The position numbers and the translations under genes were made by a program. A stretch of DNA of 15,481 nt from Isotricha intestinalis (lineage: Eukaryota; Ciliophora; Litostomatea; Vestibuliferida; Isotrichidae), in the NCBI GenBank assembly GCA_023807065.1, contig JAJJLU010004279.1, positions 1-15,481 on the forward strand, written 5' to 3'. Positions 1-8,998 of this stretch are shown one piece after another. Positions within the stretch are counted from its first letter, which is position 1, and each line of letters opens with the position of its first letter. The notes below the pieces were generated by a model that did no database searches, was not told where the DNA came from, and saw only the letters and a program-made list of their open reading frames with translations.

Positions 1-1689
1 GTATTCTTTATAGTATTGCTTATATTAAATGTTATTGTTTACTTTTATCAGAAGTTATATATAATAAGGAAAAAAATATGCAAATCAATTTAACTCCCTT
101 CAATGATATTCTAAATAATAAAAAAAATAATTTTAGGGAAACGCTAAAATTATTCATTTTAAAATGTTTAAATATTTTATATTTAAAAAGTTATGATGAA
201 TTTCGGAATTTTAGTTTTGCTCTACATCAAATAAATTGGATTAATGACTTTAATTTCGAAGAAAAGGTAGTTAAATTAGATTATTTATTCTTAAATATTA
301 ATCAACAAGAAAATTATAATAAAATGAATAAACAATTTTTAGATGATTCAAATTTAAAATTTGGCCAAATTGAAGAAATGAAAGGTTTAATTGAATCAAT
401 AGGTTTTAATATTTTCTATGATATTTCAATAAATAATATTATTTTACATACATGTTCTCAAAACTTTCAAACTGCTCCTCAAATTTATGCTCAATTTTCA
501 AAATATGTTTTATCAATTTTAGAAGAAGGAATAAAAAATATGACTAAAACAACAAAAGATCTTTTAAAGTTATTTTATTCCCTTGAAACTTTTAATGAAA
601 AATTAAAAATATTTATTGATAATCCAATTAATGAATTTGAAATATTATTATATTCTCATAAAGTATCATTAATATGTTCTCAATCACGTCAAAATTCTTT
701 TTATAAAAAATTAATATTAAGCAATGTAATAGAAACAATAAAAGAAAATTTTATTCCAGGAGGAGAGTCAAATGACAATATAAGAATAACAACATTTAAG
801 GAATTAGAAGAATATTTAAGAGGATGTAATGATCCAAATCAAGCAGCATATGTTTGTTCATGTGGTTATTGGTATTCAGTTCCTCCATGTGGTTTACCTA
901 CTTCTACTTCAAAGTGTCCAATTTGTAATCAAATGATTGGAGGAACTGAGTATAAATTAGTTGAAAGAGATGGACATATGAGAATTTATTTAAATGAAGA
1001 ACAAAGAAAAGAAGTCAGTAAAAGATCTTATTATATTCCTTTTCATTCTAAATTACTCAATGAATATAAGAGTGAAGTTGAAAATTTAAAAATGAATGAC
1101 TCGTTTAAAGGTTTTAGAAGAGTAAATATTGAATATTTTCTCTCTAATAAAAAAGAAGTTAGGAATTTAAATAATATTTCTTATAGACTGCTTAATTTTA
1201 TTTTCTATTCTTGTATTTTTTATTCTAAAATTTTAGGATTTTTAAAGGAAGAACAAATTAAAGAATATTTATTAAAAGATATCCCTAAAGATTTAATATG
1301 GATGATAAATGAAAATTGGAATATATTAAAAAAAGAATTGATAGAACAAAATGTAAGTGAAATTCAAATTTTCTTTAATTTAATATTTCCTAAATTATCA
1401 GAAAAAATTAATAATGCAGAAAATTTCAATACTCCTGAATTAAGAATAAATTTTGAAAATAGTATAAATTCATTAGTAGAAGAAGTAATAAATAATTATG
1501 CTAATTTATCAGAAAAATATAAACAATTTAATAAAAGTATATTAGGATATAAAGATAATTCAATTAAATTAATATTACAAGAAAGAATTGATCCAAGAGA
1601 AATAGATTCAAGAAATTATATTTTAATTAAATATTTTACTGTTCCAAAATATCCTTCCAAAGAAGATTTTTGGGAGAAAATACAATTAA
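1..1689 (+). CDS. RNF213/mysterin-like E3 ligase, C-terminal region, exon a (5' cut by window edge)
   Basis: The reading frame is open from the first bases of the window, so the Met at 78 is probably internal and the gene starts further left. About 562 codons lie in this exon. The diagnostic feature is an RZ-type zinc finger at 846-944 (residues ~257-289 counted from Met78), with Cys260, Cys262, Cys271, Cys280 and Cys283 and the closing IGG. It is flanked by long helical Asn/Lys-rich sequence. RZ fingers followed by a large helical C-terminal domain are typical of RNF213-family ubiquitin ligases; the AAA core and RING would then lie outside the window. The His usual in the RZ finger (GH) is Tyr here, and an extra Cys (CxCG) may take over as zinc ligand. 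The frame ends at a TAA at 1695, inside a proposed intron. Family assignment is from recalled motifs. Another RZ-finger protein, such as a ZNFX1-like one, is less likely. Confidence 0.66.
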
Positions 1690-1705
1690 GTAAATAAAAA
1701 CCAAG
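1690..1705 (+). other. putative 16-nt spliceosomal mini-intron
   Basis: The frame before 1690 stops at TAA (1695), and the downstream frame is one base out of register. Removing the GTAAA...CCAAG segment of 16 nt (GT...AG) joins the two frames through an ATA codon and gives a continuous helical sequence that fits the RNF213-like tail. Larger GT-AG choices in register (49 or 58 nt) also exist. A +1 frameshift at the AAA-TAA heptamer, or a 1-base sequencing error, would also restore the frame. Confidence 0.5.
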
Positions 1706-3231
1706 TATCAATTATTAATTCATATCATGATAATCAAGAAAGCATAGAAAAATTACAAAATATATTATTAATGAATCCATTTGAAAATTATGCATTATTA
1801 AAATATTCAAATAAAATAACAAGATTAGAATCAAAGAGAATATTAATTAAAAATGAATTAATGAATAATCCAGAAATAAAACCAAAATATGAAAATTTTG
1901 AAAAAGGATATAATGCAATATCAGACAAAGCATTAAAATATGGATGTAAACAGTTAGAGAAAATAAAAAGAATATCTTCTGAAGATTCATTAGCATATAT
2001 TTTAAATGATAATGGAGAACTTGATTGTGGAATGTATATTGCTGCAGCATATCAAAAATTTTTTGAATATCAAAATAACTTTTTAAATCCTATTTTAGGT
2101 AATATTGATTTAACAGAATTAAAATATTTTAAAAATCAAATTCAAAAAGAAATTCTTCCTCAAAAAGCCACTAAATTAGAAGTTGTTTCTTTTGATATTC
2201 AGAATGATATTTTTGATTCTTTTGATGAATTAATTTCTTCTTATTCTTTTAGAAAATGTATTAATAAAGATAATAAAATTTTTTATGAAAATTATAGAGA
2301 AATTGAATATGATTATAAAAAAATTGAAATTGAATTAGGAAAAATTTTACTTCCTGGAAAAAGGAAATTTTCAGAAAAACAAATTTTTATTATTTATGCT
2401 TTTGAAGGTTATGTTGGAGAAAATTCTAATGCTATAAAAATATTTAATGATAATTATCCTCCTAAAAAAATTGATGATAATATAAAAAAAGAAATAAGAA
2501 ATGATTTAAATGAAGCTGATTATAAAGAAATTTTATTTAATTTACAACTTTTAATATTCCATTATCAAAATAAGAAAAATAATATTGACAGTTCTTCATC
2601 ACTTTCAGAAGCAATTGAAAATTTACCAAAAATAATAATAATACCAGATAAAACTAAAGAATTTATCAGAAAGAGAGATTTAAAAATATATCATTTAATT
2701 GATTTATATGAATTTATAGAATATTTATCTTATAGATTAATTTTAGAAAATGTTCTAGAAATATATAAAAATAAATTAACTGATCAACAGAAAAAAAACA
2801 TAGATGATTTTTTTAATAATAATACAATAATAACAAAAAGTCAATTTGCAACAACAATAAGAAAATATATTTCAAGATATTTAAGTGGTACAAAGGAAAT
2901 AGGTTATCAAAATGAAAATATTAATATTTTAGATATTATAAGTCTTAAAGAAGAATTATGGGATAAAAATATTTATGAGAATAAAGAAAATCAAGATTAT
3001 TTAAATCATGATGAAAATGATATTGAAGATACAAATTTTGATAAAATGATTGAAAAAATGCAAAAATCATTTAATGTTGAAGTTTCTAATGCAGTTGATT
3101 TATATGAATATTTAGGTGAAGATATTAAAGATTTTGGAGAAGTTGAACAATTAAATTCAAATGTAATTATTGATAATAATGTAAATAATCAAGATAATAT
3201 TAGAAAAAGAAAAAGAGGAATGAATTATTAA
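1706..3231 (+). CDS. RNF213/mysterin-like E3 ligase, C-terminal region, exon b (gene end)
   Basis: This is the continuation of the gene to the left and gives its C-terminus, ending in TAA. The frame is open from 1690, well upstream of the first Met at 1771, and the sequence before that Met (ending KLQNILLMNPF) reads as protein, so 1771 is unlikely to be a true start. Visible traits are a YSNKITR segment shortly after the junction, an LAYILNDNGELDCGMYI stretch followed by a QNNF motif, and a DLKIYHLIDLYEFIEYL helix. I recall similar patterns from the tails of RNF213-like proteins. The last ~80 residues are acidic and Asn-rich and end in a basic KRKRG patch. Together with exon a, about 1070 residues of the protein lie in the window. 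No membrane segments are evident. If the junction is a real frameshift mutation, this would be the broken end of a pseudogene. Confidence 0.6.
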
Positions 3232-3233
3232 AT

Positions 3234-3888
3234 ATCCTTATCAAAATACATATTAATAAATATTTTTCATATAATTTTCAAGTTTTGAAATTATTCAATT
3301 GTTTATATCAAATAAATTTCCTTAAAAATATTTGATTTTTTAAAAATGGAATTTTCAAAAATATAATTTATTTATATTATTTTTTCCAAATATAATTAAT
3401 TTTTAGTAATCTTATTTATAATGTTTATTTTGGACATACATTTAAGAAGTAACTCTGATTTAAATGTATTATTTATAGAAGCTGAGAGGAATTCATCTAA
3501 TTTTACTTTTTTAAATTCATTCATTTGAGATAATGTCAATCAATTCCACAGATTTTAGAAAATAATTATTATCAAAATACCCTTTTTCGTTATATTTAAT
3601 AGCTATAACAAAAGTGAAAAATATATCATTTATAATATATAATATAAATTAGTATTGTAATTAAAGTACTTGATTAAAATGTGTATATTTAACTAGATAT
3701 TCTAAATAATTTTCAAATAAATGAATAATTAAATTACAAACATAATTTTCTTTAAAAAACATTAGTTAATATTGATTATAATATATTAATTAATAAAGAA
3801 CAACATTCTTTTGTTATAAAAAAATTATTTCTTTTTCAATTACTTCATTCATGACTTCATTTATATGATTTATTAAATATATATTAAC
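3234..3888 (-). pseudogene. decayed Ufd2/UBE4-like ubiquitin chain-elongation (E4) core fragment
   Basis: Read on the minus strand, this spacer is coding-like over about 215 codons. From 3888 down to 3517 one frame holds five TAA codons (3814, 3790, 3766, 3661, 3649). A 4-bp tandem duplication (ATTCATTCATT, 3516-3526) then shifts the frame, and the new frame runs from 3524 to 3234 with four TAA (3396, 3372, 3303, 3291) and one TGA (3267). Segments in order resemble the Ufd2 core: LFENYLEYLVKY (~3695-3720), NNYFLKSVELIDII, FLSASINNTFKSELLL and, across a TAA, LYLEKI-INYIFENSIF, where Ufd2 proteins have their FYDKFxxR region, then FINMYFDKDI. No U-box or start is present, so both ends are missing. 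Functional Ufd2 extends polyubiquitin chains. The match is from memory and was not aligned by tool. Confidence 0.5.
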
Positions 3889-3950
3889 TACATAATAATA
3901 ATAATATAAAAATGAATAAAATTATATTTTATTTTTTTAAATAATTTTTA

Positions 3951-5852
3951 ATGAAATGTAAAAAATGTAAAGTTAAGTAAAATATAAATTTAATTCATAG
4001 AGTTCATGTAGATATTTCAACTTGGACAGGAGAATCTAATGATTTATTTGATTTTGAATCTGATGAAATGGTATTAAATTCCTTTTCAATGAGATCAAAT
4101 TTTTGTTTTATTATTGGAAATAATGCTTTACAAATTCAAAGTATTCAAAATAAAAAATATATTAATCATAATAATTGTGGTTTAATTGAAAATAATAAGG
4201 ATGGAATTTATTATATATCAAATTTTGAAAAAAAAAATTTTTTTGAAAAATCTTTTTTCATATGTAGAGCAAATGAAGTAGAAATAGATAGTTCAGATAA
4301 GGATATATATAATGAATATTATGAAGTTAATCAAGGAGATTTAATTAAATTAGGAAAAATATATATTAAAATAAGAGAATTATGTATTGGAGGAAAGATA
4401 TTAAGTAAAAATATTAATAATAAAAACAATATAATAAATAGATTAAACACATCATATAATTATAATCTTCATAATACAATTAGAATAAAAAAAAAAAAAT
4501 TATGTAGAGTGTGTTATTGTGATGATAAAGAAGTTGATTCTCCTTTAATTTCTCCTTGTAAATGTATAGGAGGATTAAAATATATTCATTTATCTTGTTT
4601 AAGAAATTGGATTGAAGCAAAAGCAATTTTAATTAGAAGTGAATCTAATGAAGAATGTTTAAAATATGAAATTAATCAAGTTAATTGTGAAATTTGTCAA
4701 GAACCTTATCCTGATTATATTTATAATAATGATAAAGATAATTTTTATGAAATATTTGATTTTATTCAAATGAAATTTAATTCTTATATTATATTAGAAA
4801 CAATTCCTTTAAATAATAATGATGAAAATGGAAAAAAAAGAGAAATATTTATTTTAAGTTTTGATGAAAAAGATAGTATTTTTATAGGAAGATCTCATAC
4901 AACAGATATGAAATTAAATGATATAACTGTATCTAGATATCATTCTAAAATAATAATTAATAGAGATAAAAAAAAATTTTATATCAGAGATATGGGATCT
5001 AAATTTGGAACTGGAATTTTAATTCAAAATCCAAAAATAAAATTAAATGCTAATTTTCCTTTATATATTCAAATAAGTAAATCCACTGTTTTAATATCAA
5101 TTGAAAAAACATGTAATTTTTTATGTTTTTTTTTTATCAATTTTTGTAATTCAAATGATGAAAATAAGTTATTTAAATATTATGGTAAAGATAATAGTGA
5201 AGCAATTGAAATGGAAAAAATATTTCAATTTAAACAATCAAATGAAGAAAATAATGATGATGAAATATGTAATTATTCGAATAATTATTCAATTATAGAA
5301 AAGAATTTAAAAAGTGGAAATTCAGATAGAGAAAATTTTATTAAAATGCCAATATTTAAAAATGATAAATTTAATAATGAAGAATATGAGAAATTAAATT
5401 TAAATAGAAATAATAGAAATGACAATACTACAACAAATAATACTGAAGCAACTTTAATGGGAACTTTTCTTCATGATAATAGTCAAGTAAATAAAACTAA
5501 ATCTTTTATTCAAAGAGGATTATTTAATAATAATAAAGATATAAAAACTAGATTAATGAGAAAAGTAGGTAAATTTTCTGTTAATTCTGAAAATATTGAT
5601 GAAGAAGATCCTAAAGAAGAAAATAATAATGAAAATCAATTTTTTTATAGAATTGATGAAAATAATGATGAACATAGTAATAGTAAAAATAGTAAACATT
5701 CTATTATTCCTATAGGAAGGTTTAAAGGAAAAAAAGGTTTACAAGTTAGTTCTTTGTCTTTTAATAAATCTATTTTAGGAGGTGAAATTGAAAATAATGA
5801 TAATAATGATAATAAAGATGAAGAGAATAATAATAATAATAAAGTTGAGTGA
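3951..5852 (+). CDS. FHA / RING-CH (RINGv) / FHA domain protein
   Basis: Likely an E3 ubiquitin ligase that reads phosphothreonine targets. The proposed start is ATG 3951 in a 26-nt first exon, followed by a 24-nt intron (3977-4000). Translation then runs in frame through ATG 4068 to TGA 5850-5852, about 625 residues. Starting at 4068 would drop 31 coding-like residues (WTGESNDLFDFESDE just before it). Domains, numbered from Met4068: a degenerate FHA-like N-terminus (~10-110, ending KLGKIYIKIREL); a RING-CH finger (~146-225) with LCRVC, PCKC, HLSC and CEIC giving the C4HC3 zinc ligands; a canonical FHA (~265-345) with FIGRS, SRYHSK and GSKFGT. The remainder is an Asn/Glu-rich low-complexity tail. 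There are no transmembrane segments, unlike MARCH-type RING-CH proteins. I know this RING-CH/FHA combination mainly from ciliates. Confidence 0.8.
3977..4000 (+). other. putative 24-nt mini-intron
   Basis: The sequence runs from GTAAAAT to TTCATAG. ATG 3951 is followed by nine sense codons and then TAA at 3978. Removing these 24 nt keeps the frame, turns the junction codon into AAA (Lys) and links a Cys/Lys-rich start (MKCKKCKVK) to the open frame that leads into the FHA/RING-CH protein. Introns of this size are typical of ciliates. Use of the next AG (4002) would shift the frame. Confidence 0.6.
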
Positions 5853-6090
5853 AGTAAAAATAATAATATAAAAAATATGTTTTTATATTTTTGATTTATT
5901 AAATAAGTTATATTATTTATATATATGAAGTATTATTTTGTTTTTTAGAAATTAAAATGATTTTTAGAATCATATTTAAATAGGATTTTTTATTTTTGAA
6001 ATGAGATTTATGTCATATTTAAATAATATTAAATGATTTTATTATTTTTTTTCATATAAAAAAAAACTTAAATTAAAGATATATAATTAA
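5853..6090. other. convergent 3' intergenic spacer
   Basis: A 238-bp spacer between two convergent genes, made of A/T tracts with several TATATAA-type runs. I see no coding-like frame or clear structure. It presumably holds both 3' ends and polyadenylation signals, but no single signal can be assigned in such AT-rich DNA. Confidence 0.5.
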
Positions 6091-7830
6091 TTATTCTGAG
6101 TTTTCAACAACATCATCATCTAAATTTTTTTTATTTTCTTCATTATATTTTTCTTTAATTTCCTCATTACTTTTAGACAATTGAAGAGGTAAATTCATAA
6201 TAGGACTTGAATCATTAGTTAAATCTGTTTTATCATCTTTTTGTTCTTCTTCTATTAAATCAAGATTATTTTCAGCATTATATAAATCATTTATTTTATT
6301 TAAATTTTCTTCTTCTTCAATTTGAGCATTTTTATTGTTTTCTATTTCATTTAAATCATTCCATATTTTATTATTTTCATATCTTTTATCTACTTTTTCT
6401 AAATTTAAACTTTGTTCAATTAAATTTAAATATTCTTGTTGCAGTTTCTTATTTTCTTCTAATAATTTTTGAGAATGATTTTTTCTTTCATTAAATATTT
6501 CCTCATTTTCTTCAATTTTATTTATTTCTTCATCGTAAATATTCTTTAAAGAATTTTTAATTTCTGATAAATCATTTCTTTTATTATCAAATTTACTTCT
6601 ATTTCTAATATTATTATTATCTATTTTATTTAAAGTATATTTATTATAATCTTTTTTATAATTATTTTTATTAGTTTGAACTTCATTTCTTTTAAATTTA
6701 TAAGTTTCATAATCACTATTTCCTATTTTTCTTCTTTTTAATTCTTTATTTATATCATTATAATTACTTTTAATTTCCTCAATTTCTCTATCTTTCTTTC
6801 TAATAATATTTTTTAATTCTTCAATTTTGGATTCATTTAATTGTTCTTTTATATTTATTAATTGGTTACTTAATTGTTGATGATTAGTTATTTGATCTAA
6901 AGTATCATTTATTTCTTCTTGAATTTTTTTTCCTTCTTCTAATAATTGTTCATTTATATTTTGAAGTTCTTTTAATTGATTTTCTTTTTTTTCCAATTGT
7001 TCATCTTTTTCAAATAATTTTTTTTCTATTTGTCTTAAATCTAATGATTGACTATTTTTCTTATTACTTAAAATTGTTATTGTTTCTTTCATTTTATTTA
7101 TTAATTCATTATAATCTGATTTTGATTTCACTAAATTTTTATTTAAATTTGTTAAAAAAGACTTTTTTTCCATTACTTCATTATAATTTTGATTGCAAAG
7201 AGAAAAATAATTTTTTAATATTTCATTTTCATCTTCAAATCTTTTATTAATTTCAGATAAATTTCTTCTTAATTCATCATTTAATTTTGCTATATCTATA
7301 TTTTCATTTTCATATTCTTTAATTTCTTTTTCTATTTTATTATTATCATTAATAGTATCTTTAATTCTAATATTTAATTTTTCATAAGAATTTAATTTTT
7401 CTGTATTATAATCGTTTGAATTTTTTAATAGTGCTTCAAAATAATTACAATAAGAAGTTAATTCATTTATTTTTTGATTATCATTATTAATTATTTGAGT
7501 TCCCATTAAATAACTTAATTTATTTGATAACTCAACATTATTTCCTGTAATAATTTGATTATTATTTATTATTTCATTGTTAATAGGAGACATTAAACCA
7601 TCAATATTAATATTATTATTATTATTATTATTTAATGCATTTGATTGTGGAATTGATTTAGAAGAATTTGAAATGATATATGAATTTTTTGAGGTAATTA
7701 ATTTATTTGTTGAACGAAAAGGTGATATTGGAGATGTATTTAATGCTGTTTTTAATCCAGATAAATTTTGTTTTGCTCTTTGTAATGATATATTACTTTT
7801 ATTTAAAATAGAAGAATTTGACTTATTCAT
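6091..7830 (-). CDS. large coiled-coil protein, uncharacterised
   Basis: This 579-residue protein is on the minus strand, with ATG at 7828-7830 and TAA at 6091-6093. Residues 1-120 are Ser/Asn-rich and probably disordered, with several SPISPF-like and SLQR-like sites and a poly-Asn run encoded by a TAT/ATT microsatellite near 7605-7632. From about residue 120 to 500 the sequence is almost continuous coiled coil (dense Glu/Lys/Asn with Leu/Ile at heptad positions). The C-terminus (~500-579) is acidic. No enzymatic motif, signal peptide or membrane segment is visible. Proteins of this shape in ciliates are often cytoskeletal, basal-body or ciliary, but the sequence does not prove this. It is divergent from the gene at 7893 across a 62-bp spacer and convergent with the FHA/RING-CH gene. 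Confidence 0.78.
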   Translation of the reverse strand: MNKSNSSILNKSNISLQRAKQNLSGLKTALNTSPISPFRSTNKLITSKNSYIISNSSKSIPQSNALNNNNNNNINIDGLMSPINNEIINNNQIITGNNVELSNKLSYLMGTQIINNDNQKINELTSYCNYFEALLKNSNDYNTEKLNSYEKLNIRIKDTINDNNKIEKEIKEYENENIDIAKLNDELRRNLSEINKRFEDENEILKNYFSLCNQNYNEVMEKKSFLTNLNKNLVKSKSDYNELINKMKETITILSNKKNSQSLDLRQIEKKLFEKDEQLEKKENQLKELQNINEQLLEEGKKIQEEINDTLDQITNHQQLSNQLINIKEQLNESKIEELKNIIRKKDREIEEIKSNYNDINKELKRRKIGNSDYETYKFKRNEVQTNKNNYKKDYNKYTLNKIDNNNIRNRSKFDNKRNDLSEIKNSLKNIYDEEINKIEENEEIFNERKNHSQKLLEENKKLQQEYLNLIEQSLNLEKVDKRYENNKIWNDLNEIENNKNAQIEEEENLNKINDLYNAENNLDLIEEEQKDDKTDLTNDSSPIMNLPLQLSKSNEEIKEKYNEENKKNLDDDVVENSE

Positions 7831-7892
7831 TTTTTTAAATATAAATTTATATTATTATATTTATTTATATATATTAATTCACAGTTTTTTTA
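7831..7892. promoter_or_regulatory. 62-bp bidirectional promoter spacer
   Basis: The whole distance between two divergent start codons is 62 bp and consists of A/T runs with TATATATT and TATTATATT-like stretches. Unless one gene has an upstream exon or a remote promoter, this spacer must carry both promoters and both 5' UTRs. No specific factor site is recognisable. Confidence 0.45.
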
Positions 7893-8918
7893 ATGAGAAT
7901 TGTATTAACTAGAAATGGTGCAAATATTATAAAAGAATTAGAATTTGAAGATGTACCTAAACGTAGAAATCGAACAATTGATTCTGTGAATGTTTCTTCT
8001 TCGGTTGTGGAAGAGTCAAATCCTTTTAAAACTTTAAATAAAAAAGAATCAAATTATAAGGAAATATCATTAAAGGAAAAAAAATTAAAAATACCTTTTG
8101 AAATAGAAGAAAAATATACTAAATCCATTAATGATATTTCAATTGATTCAAGTCAACAAGTAATTCCAGATGTATTATATGATATAAGTAAAACAATGGA
8201 ATCTGATAATAGAAATAATTCTTCTAACAGTAAATTACCAATAATAAGAAGTTCGTATCCAATTAAATATATTCTAAATCCTTTATCTTATAAAAAATTA
8301 GAAAATGATGTTAAAACTAAAATTTCTTTGTTAAAAAGAGGAAAAAAACTTACTGAAGATAATTTTAGAAGTATGGTTTATGAAGATCCAAAAAAAATAT
8401 TTGATAAAAATAATTCTTTTGAAATTCATGCTGAAAATAGAAATTTAATAATGTATTTAAATAATGATGAAACAATAAGTAATTCTTATATTGCTAAATT
8501 AAATAAATATAATAATGAAAGAATTAAAAAATTAAATAAAATTTGTCAAAGTGCTTTTTATTATAAAGATCAAGGTGTAATAATTAATAATTATATTAAG
8601 CAAAAATTAAAAAATGATGCAATTCAAGTGAGTGATTATTATAAAAATAAATTAGGAGAAATGAAAAAAGATTTAGAAGAATCTAAAAAATATTTTAATT
8701 TTGAAATACCTAAATATAATAAAAGAGAAAGATATATTAACCAAATAAGAAAAGCTGAAAGAGATTGGATTACTTTTAATACTGCAAGATTATATAAAAA
8801 AAGTAATCCTCCAAAAACAAATATTTATATTCAAACAGAAGAAGAAGATAACTTAATGAAAAAACCAAATGAAAATATTGAATTAAATAATAAAGATTTA
8901 AATTTTAATAATGAGTAA
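7893..8918 (+). CDS. uncharacterised 341-residue basic protein
   Basis: ATG 7893 to TAA 8918. I do not recognise a named family. The N-terminus is well ordered (MRIVLTRNGANIIKELEF), followed by a Ser/Asn-rich linker to about residue 125. The central block (~residues 130-180, PIKYILNPLSYKKLENDVK, then LKRGKKLTEDNFRSMVYEDP) is Lys/Arg-rich and looks conserved rather than low-complexity. Residues ~215-310 are helical and charged, including KAERDWITFNTARLYKK. The tail is acidic and Asn-rich. There is no signal peptide or membrane segment. It is probably a soluble structural or cytoskeletal protein. It shares a very short divergent promoter with a coiled-coil gene, which hints at co-expression. 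The ATG choice is supported by the spacer to the neighbour and the ordered N-terminus. Confidence 0.8.
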   Translation: MRIVLTRNGANIIKELEFEDVPKRRNRTIDSVNVSSSVVEESNPFKTLNKKESNYKEISLKEKKLKIPFEIEEKYTKSINDISIDSSQQVIPDVLYDISKTMESDNRNNSSNSKLPIIRSSYPIKYILNPLSYKKLENDVKTKISLLKRGKKLTEDNFRSMVYEDPKKIFDKNNSFEIHAENRNLIMYLNNDETISNSYIAKLNKYNNERIKKLNKICQSAFYYKDQGVIINNYIKQKLKNDAIQVSDYYKNKLGEMKKDLEESKKYFNFEIPKYNKRERYINQIRKAERDWITFNTARLYKKSNPPKTNIYIQTEEEDNLMKKPNENIELNNKDLNFNNE

Positions 8919-8998
8919 AAAAAATAATTTGAATTTTTAAAAAAAAAATTTAATTTCCAATTATTATAATAATTAGATAAAAAATTTATATTATTTTT

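Noticed and set aside
1847..2050. 67-codon minus-strand ORF inside the RNF213-like gene
   Set aside because: It is a shadow of a strong sense coding region and has a composition typical of antisense AT-rich DNA.
5101..5298. 65-codon plus-strand ORF inside the FHA/RING-CH gene
   Set aside because: It is an alternative frame of a coding region, hydrophobic by composition, with no independent support.
7600..7635. ATT/TAT microsatellite as a regulatory repeat
   Set aside because: It encodes the poly-Asn run of the coiled-coil protein, which is common in AT-rich protist genes.
7577..7912. 111-codon plus-strand ORF overlapping two genes
   Set aside because: It is antisense to the coiled-coil gene, Phe/Leu-rich, and overlaps the start of the gene at 7893 in another frame.
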